Assembly (NCBI RefSeq): GCF_000745175.1
Contig: NZ_JQNI01000002.1
Location: 1,536,001 to 1,600,000 of the forward strand
DNA from: Deinococcus sp. YIM 77859
GTDB lineage: Bacteria; Deinococcota; Deinococci; Deinococcales; Deinococcaceae
Length of the DNA stretch: 64,000 bases
Direction of reading: 5' to 3'
In this document: piece by piece, positions 61,233-64,000 of the stretch
How positions within the stretch are numbered: the first letter of the stretch is position 1
Layout: each line of letters begins with the position of its first letter
Notes under the pieces: model-generated
Told to the model about the DNA's origin: nothing
The model's database searches: none
What the model saw: the letters and a program-made list of their open reading frames with translations, nothing else
Program-made: the position numbers and the translations under genes

Positions 61233-63071
61233 GTGACCGACCCCACCCCCCTCCCGCCGCCCACCCGCCATCCCCTCACTGTTCCGCTGCTGGCCGTGAT
61301 CCTGCTGTCGCTGCTGCCGGCGCTGGTGCTGGCCTGGCAACGGGTGGCGTACGAGCAGGCGCAAAAAACCGTCGCCGTCGTGATGGACTATCCGGCGCTG
61401 GCGGTGCAGGCACAGCGGGTCGGGCTGGAACCGCAAGCCCTCCTCGACCGCTACAGGGCGCTCGGCGTGAATGGCGTGGCCGTGTACGAGGACGTGATCG
61501 GCAACCTGGAGCAGCGCGGTGACCTGTACGTGCGGCGGGGCGCGGACCTGGCCGCCGAGCACCCCGGCGCGGATGTCAACCCGCAGTGGGTGTACCTGCG
61601 GGCCCTCACCCCGCAGGGCGAGCGGGAGCTCGCGACGCTGCCGGGACGGTACACCATTCCCACGCGCCGGGTGACGGTGGCCGGGCAGCCGTGGGTGGCG
61701 TGGCCCACCGATCCCAGCTTTTTGCCCGCCGGACCGAATGAGGCGCTGATCGACGCCCTCAGGGCACAGGGCCTGGTGCTGGTCTACCGCCCCTACGATG
61801 ACGAGGCGGTGAAGGCGCCCGCCGCGGACTGGCCGGACGTTCCCTTTATCGCCTTTACGGGGGACGAGGTGGTCGGGGCCAGGACACCCGAGCGGCTTGC
61901 CCAGGTCAAAGCGGGGCTCGGGCAGCGCCTGCCCGCCCTGATCGAGGGCTCGCCGCAGCGCGAACTGAATACCCTGATCGAGGGGCGCGGCGCGGCCCGG
62001 ATGTTCGCGCTGAACCCCAGCTGGCAAAACCGCATCGGGCCGATCGACAGTGCCAGCAAGTACGCGCTGGCCGCCCGTGAACGCAGCCAGCGCCTGCTGT
62101 ATGTGCGCCCCTTTCCGACGGTGTACGAGACAGAACGTTTTCTGAAGCGCACCTCGGAGCTGCTCCAACGGGCGGGGGTCAAGGTCGGCTCCCCGGTCAT
62201 CACGCCCTTTCAGACCAATGACACCCTGCGCTGGCTGAGCCTCTTTGGACCGCTGGCCGCCCTCGTGCTGCTCGGCCTGAGCTTCCCGCTGCCGCGGCTG
62301 GGGCTCCTCGTGGCCGGGTTGACCGGGCTGGGCGCGCTCGGGCTCAACGGCCTCCAGCCCTTCGCGGGCGGAGCACTGATCGCTGCGCTCACCTTTCCGG
62401 CGCTGGGGCTGGTGCTGCGCCGCTCGCGCGTCACCGACTGGTTCATCGCCACGGGCCTCTCGCTGGCGGGGGTGCTGTTCGTCTCGGCGCTGGGGGCCAA
62501 CCGCGAGAGCGTGCTTGGCCTAGAACCCTTTCGGGGCGTAGGCCTCACGCTGCTGGTCCCGCTGGCGCTGGTGGCCCTCAGCTTTCTGCCGCGCCAAGAC
62601 ATCCGCCAAACGGCGCGTGACCTCTACAACACGCCGCTGCGCCTGGGCGACCTCGCGGTGTTGGCGCTGGGTCTGGCCGTGTTCGCCGTCGTCTTCCTGC
62701 GCCGCGGAAATGCCACCGGCCTGGGCGTGAGCGACACCGAAGCGAGGCTGCGGCAAGAACTTCAGGATTCCATCATCCGCCCGCGGTTCAAAGAGGTGGC
62801 CGGACACCCGCTGGCGCTTGTCGGCCTGAGCGGCGTGCTGCCGGGCTTTTTCAGCACACTCCTGATCCTGGGGGGCGTGGTGGGGCAGGCGAGCATTCTG
62901 AACACCTTCTCGCACTTCCACACCCCGCTGCTGATCAGCGCAGCCCGCGTCCTCATCGGTCTGGGGGTGGGCCTGCTGCTCGGTTTGGCCGCCATTCCGC
63001 TGCTGAACTTCCTGCTGCGGCTATGGGAGAACTGGGGTGCCCGCCGCGCCGGCCAGGAGGTGCGGGCATGA
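61233..63071 (+). CDS. DUF5693 family polytopic membrane protein
   Basis: 612 aa. One N-terminal membrane helix (LTVPLLAVILLSLLPALVLAW), a soluble extracellular domain with the sequence pattern of DUF5693 (MDYPALAVQAQRVGLEPQALLDRYRALGVNGVAVYEDV, about 50-290), and about eight C-terminal helices from about 330. Members are often found next to csaB, as here (ATGA overlap), and probably take part in envelope polysaccharide or S-layer pyruvylation. Function not defined. Confidence 0.85.
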   Translation: MTDPTPLPPPTRHPLTVPLLAVILLSLLPALVLAWQRVAYEQAQKTVAVVMDYPALAVQAQRVGLEPQALLDRYRALGVNGVAVYEDVIGNLEQRGDLYVRRGADLAAEHPGADVNPQWVYLRALTPQGERELATLPGRYTIPTRRVTVAGQPWVAWPTDPSFLPAGPNEALIDALRAQGLVLVYRPYDDEAVKAPAADWPDVPFIAFTGDEVVGARTPERLAQVKAGLGQRLPALIEGSPQRELNTLIEGRGAARMFALNPSWQNRIGPIDSASKYALAARERSQRLLYVRPFPTVYETERFLKRTSELLQRAGVKVGSPVITPFQTNDTLRWLSLFGPLAALVLLGLSFPLPRLGLLVAGLTGLGALGLNGLQPFAGGALIAALTFPALGLVLRRSRVTDWFIATGLSLAGVLFVSALGANRESVLGLEPFRGVGLTLLVPLALVALSFLPRQDIRQTARDLYNTPLRLGDLAVLALGLAVFAVVFLRRGNATGLGVSDTEARLRQELQDSIIRPRFKEVAGHPLALVGLSGVLPGFFSTLLILGGVVGQASILNTFSHFHTPLLISAARVLIGLGVGLLLGLAAIPLLNFLLRLWENWGARRAGQEVRA

Positions 63072-64000
63072 GGGTCGCCGTCAGCGGATATTACGGCTTC
63101 GGAAACACTGGCGACGAGGCGATTGCCCTGGCGATCACCCGCGAGCTGAAGCGGCGGGGGGCCGTTCCGCTGCTGCTGTCGAACACGCCCGCCGAGACCG
63201 CCCGGACCTACGGCTGCGAGAGTGCCGCGCGCATGAACCCCGCCGCGCTGCTGGGCGCGCTCGCTCGCTCGCAGGTCGTGCTGTCGGGCGGGGGGGGCCT
63301 GTTGCAGGACAAGACGAGTGCCCGCACCCTCACCTACTACCTGGGGGTAATTCGCCTCGCCCGGCTGCTGGGCAAGCGGGTGGTCGTCTTTAACCAAAGC
63401 GTCGGGCCGCTGAGCGAGGCGGGTGGACGCCGGGTGGCGGCGGCCCTTCAGGGCGTGCGGGTGATCGTGCGGGACCGTGGCAGCCTGGACACGCTGCGCG
63501 CGCTGGGGCTGGCAGGAGAATTGGGCGGCGACCCCGCCCTGCTCCTCTCCCCCACGCCGGGCCTGCCGCGTGGCCCACAGCGGGTCATCCTCGCGCCGCG
63601 CGGCGACGTGACGGAGGCGACGGAGCGGCTGAAACGGGTCACGGCCCAGCTGCGCGCCGAGGGCCGCCGCGTGACCGCCCTGAGTTTCATGCCCGATCAG
63701 GACGACGCGGCGGCCCACAGCCTCGGCGCGGACGAGGTGCTCAGCACCCGTGACCCGCAGGTGGCCCTGGACGCGATCGCGTCCGCCGGCTTTGTGATCG
63801 GCGTCCGCCTCCACGCGGTCATTCTCGCTGCGGCGGCTCGTATTCCCTTCGCGGGCGTCGCCTACGACCCCAAGGTACAGGGCTTTTGCACGGACGCCGC
63901 TGCCCCCATCCACCCCACGGCCCTGAACCCGGACGACCTCACTCGGCAGGCTCTGGACCGCACCGCTCCTGACTGGAACGCGGTGGCGGGGATGCAAGCG
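63068..64000 (+). CDS. csaB: CsaB-type polysaccharide pyruvyl transferase (cut by window end)
   Basis: 311 codons visible, stop not reached. Pyruvyl transferase family: GYYGFGNTGDEAI at the N-terminus, VVLSGGGGLLQDKTS at about 75, and VIGVRLHAVILAAAARIPFAGVAYDPKV near the end. CsaB adds pyruvate to cell-wall polysaccharide that anchors S-layer proteins via SLH domains. Overlaps the DUF5693 gene by ATGA. A full gene would continue only a few dozen residues. Confidence 0.92.
   Translation, partial: MRVAVSGYYGFGNTGDEAIALAITRELKRRGAVPLLLSNTPAETARTYGCESAARMNPAALLGALARSQVVLSGGGGLLQDKTSARTLTYYLGVIRLARLLGKRVVVFNQSVGPLSEAGGRRVAAALQGVRVIVRDRGSLDTLRALGLAGELGGDPALLLSPTPGLPRGPQRVILAPRGDVTEATERLKRVTAQLRAEGRRVTALSFMPDQDDAAAHSLGADEVLSTRDPQVALDAIASAGFVIGVRLHAVILAAAARIPFAGVAYDPKVQGFCTDAAAPIHPTALNPDDLTRQALDRTAPDWNAVAGMQA

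Overview
The window looks like a chromosomal segment from a Deinococcus species. Four things support this. It contains ddrB, a DNA-repair gene restricted to this group, with a perfect-looking 17-bp radiation/desiccation response motif (27505-27521). The DNA is GC-rich with GC-ending codons. Many genes have a TANNNT -10 hexamer 6-8 nt before the start codon, as expected for leaderless transcripts. The respiratory and surface genes also fit. No rRNA, CRISPR array, phage or insertion sequence was seen. One AT-rich patch (about 21690-22860) stands out as probably acquired or fast evolving.

Layout. 1-475: end of a mannose-6-phosphate isomerase. 482-3598 (minus): small protein, then a menaquinol cytochrome bc operon (cytochrome c with membrane helices, Rieske protein, full-length cytochrome b). 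3784-5589 (minus): NarL-type response regulator, Cys4 mini-protein, serine beta-lactamase-fold protein. 5694-7097: membrane protein and an EamA exporter. 7184-18311 (minus): an 11-kb run of five exported proteins, mostly DUF11 repeats plus one predicted outer-membrane barrel, preceded by a leader with a terminator-like hairpin. 18655-25836: VWA protein, PDZ/radical-SAM-like DUF512 protein, AT-rich lipoprotein and membrane gene, sirtuin, lipoprotein, M32 carboxypeptidase. 26006-31237: M42 aminopeptidase, thioesterase, ddrB, MazG-like hydrolase, a tRNA-like relic, arginase, S41 protease-like protein. 31245-42717: pheST behind a leader-peptide attenuator, glyA, gltBD. 42982-46700: two phosphatases, DUF3006, CHAD, zinc-type CDF. 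46745-50053: molybdenum-hydroxylase maturation genes (mocA, coxG/D/E-like). 50050-53532: sufU, M20 hydrolase, small proteins, FAD oxidoreductase. 53728-55937: catalase and its PerR-type regulator. 56002-57924: purA and folE. 58089-61160: a degenerate E2-like protein divergent from a leucine-dehydrogenase-like protein lacking its active-site lysine, then udk. 61233-64000: DUF5693 protein and csaB (cut by the window end).

How it fits together. Two surface themes bracket the window: the DUF11/barrel operon and csaB-DUF5693, which belong to cell-envelope building. Amino-acid nitrogen genes (gltBD, glyA, rocF, leucine-DH-like) and oxidative-stress genes (katA-perR, ddrB) make up most of the rest.

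The most interesting items are: (1) a 19-codon leaderless leader peptide with a Phe codon and a competing terminator/antiterminator in front of pheS; (2) the degenerate 2-oxoacid dehydrogenase E2 and the lysine-less leucine dehydrogenase homologue, which are divergent neighbours; (3) a strict split of promoter spacing, 6 nt before ATG and 7 nt before GTG, in leaderless genes; (4) the hairpin leader of the DUF11 operon.
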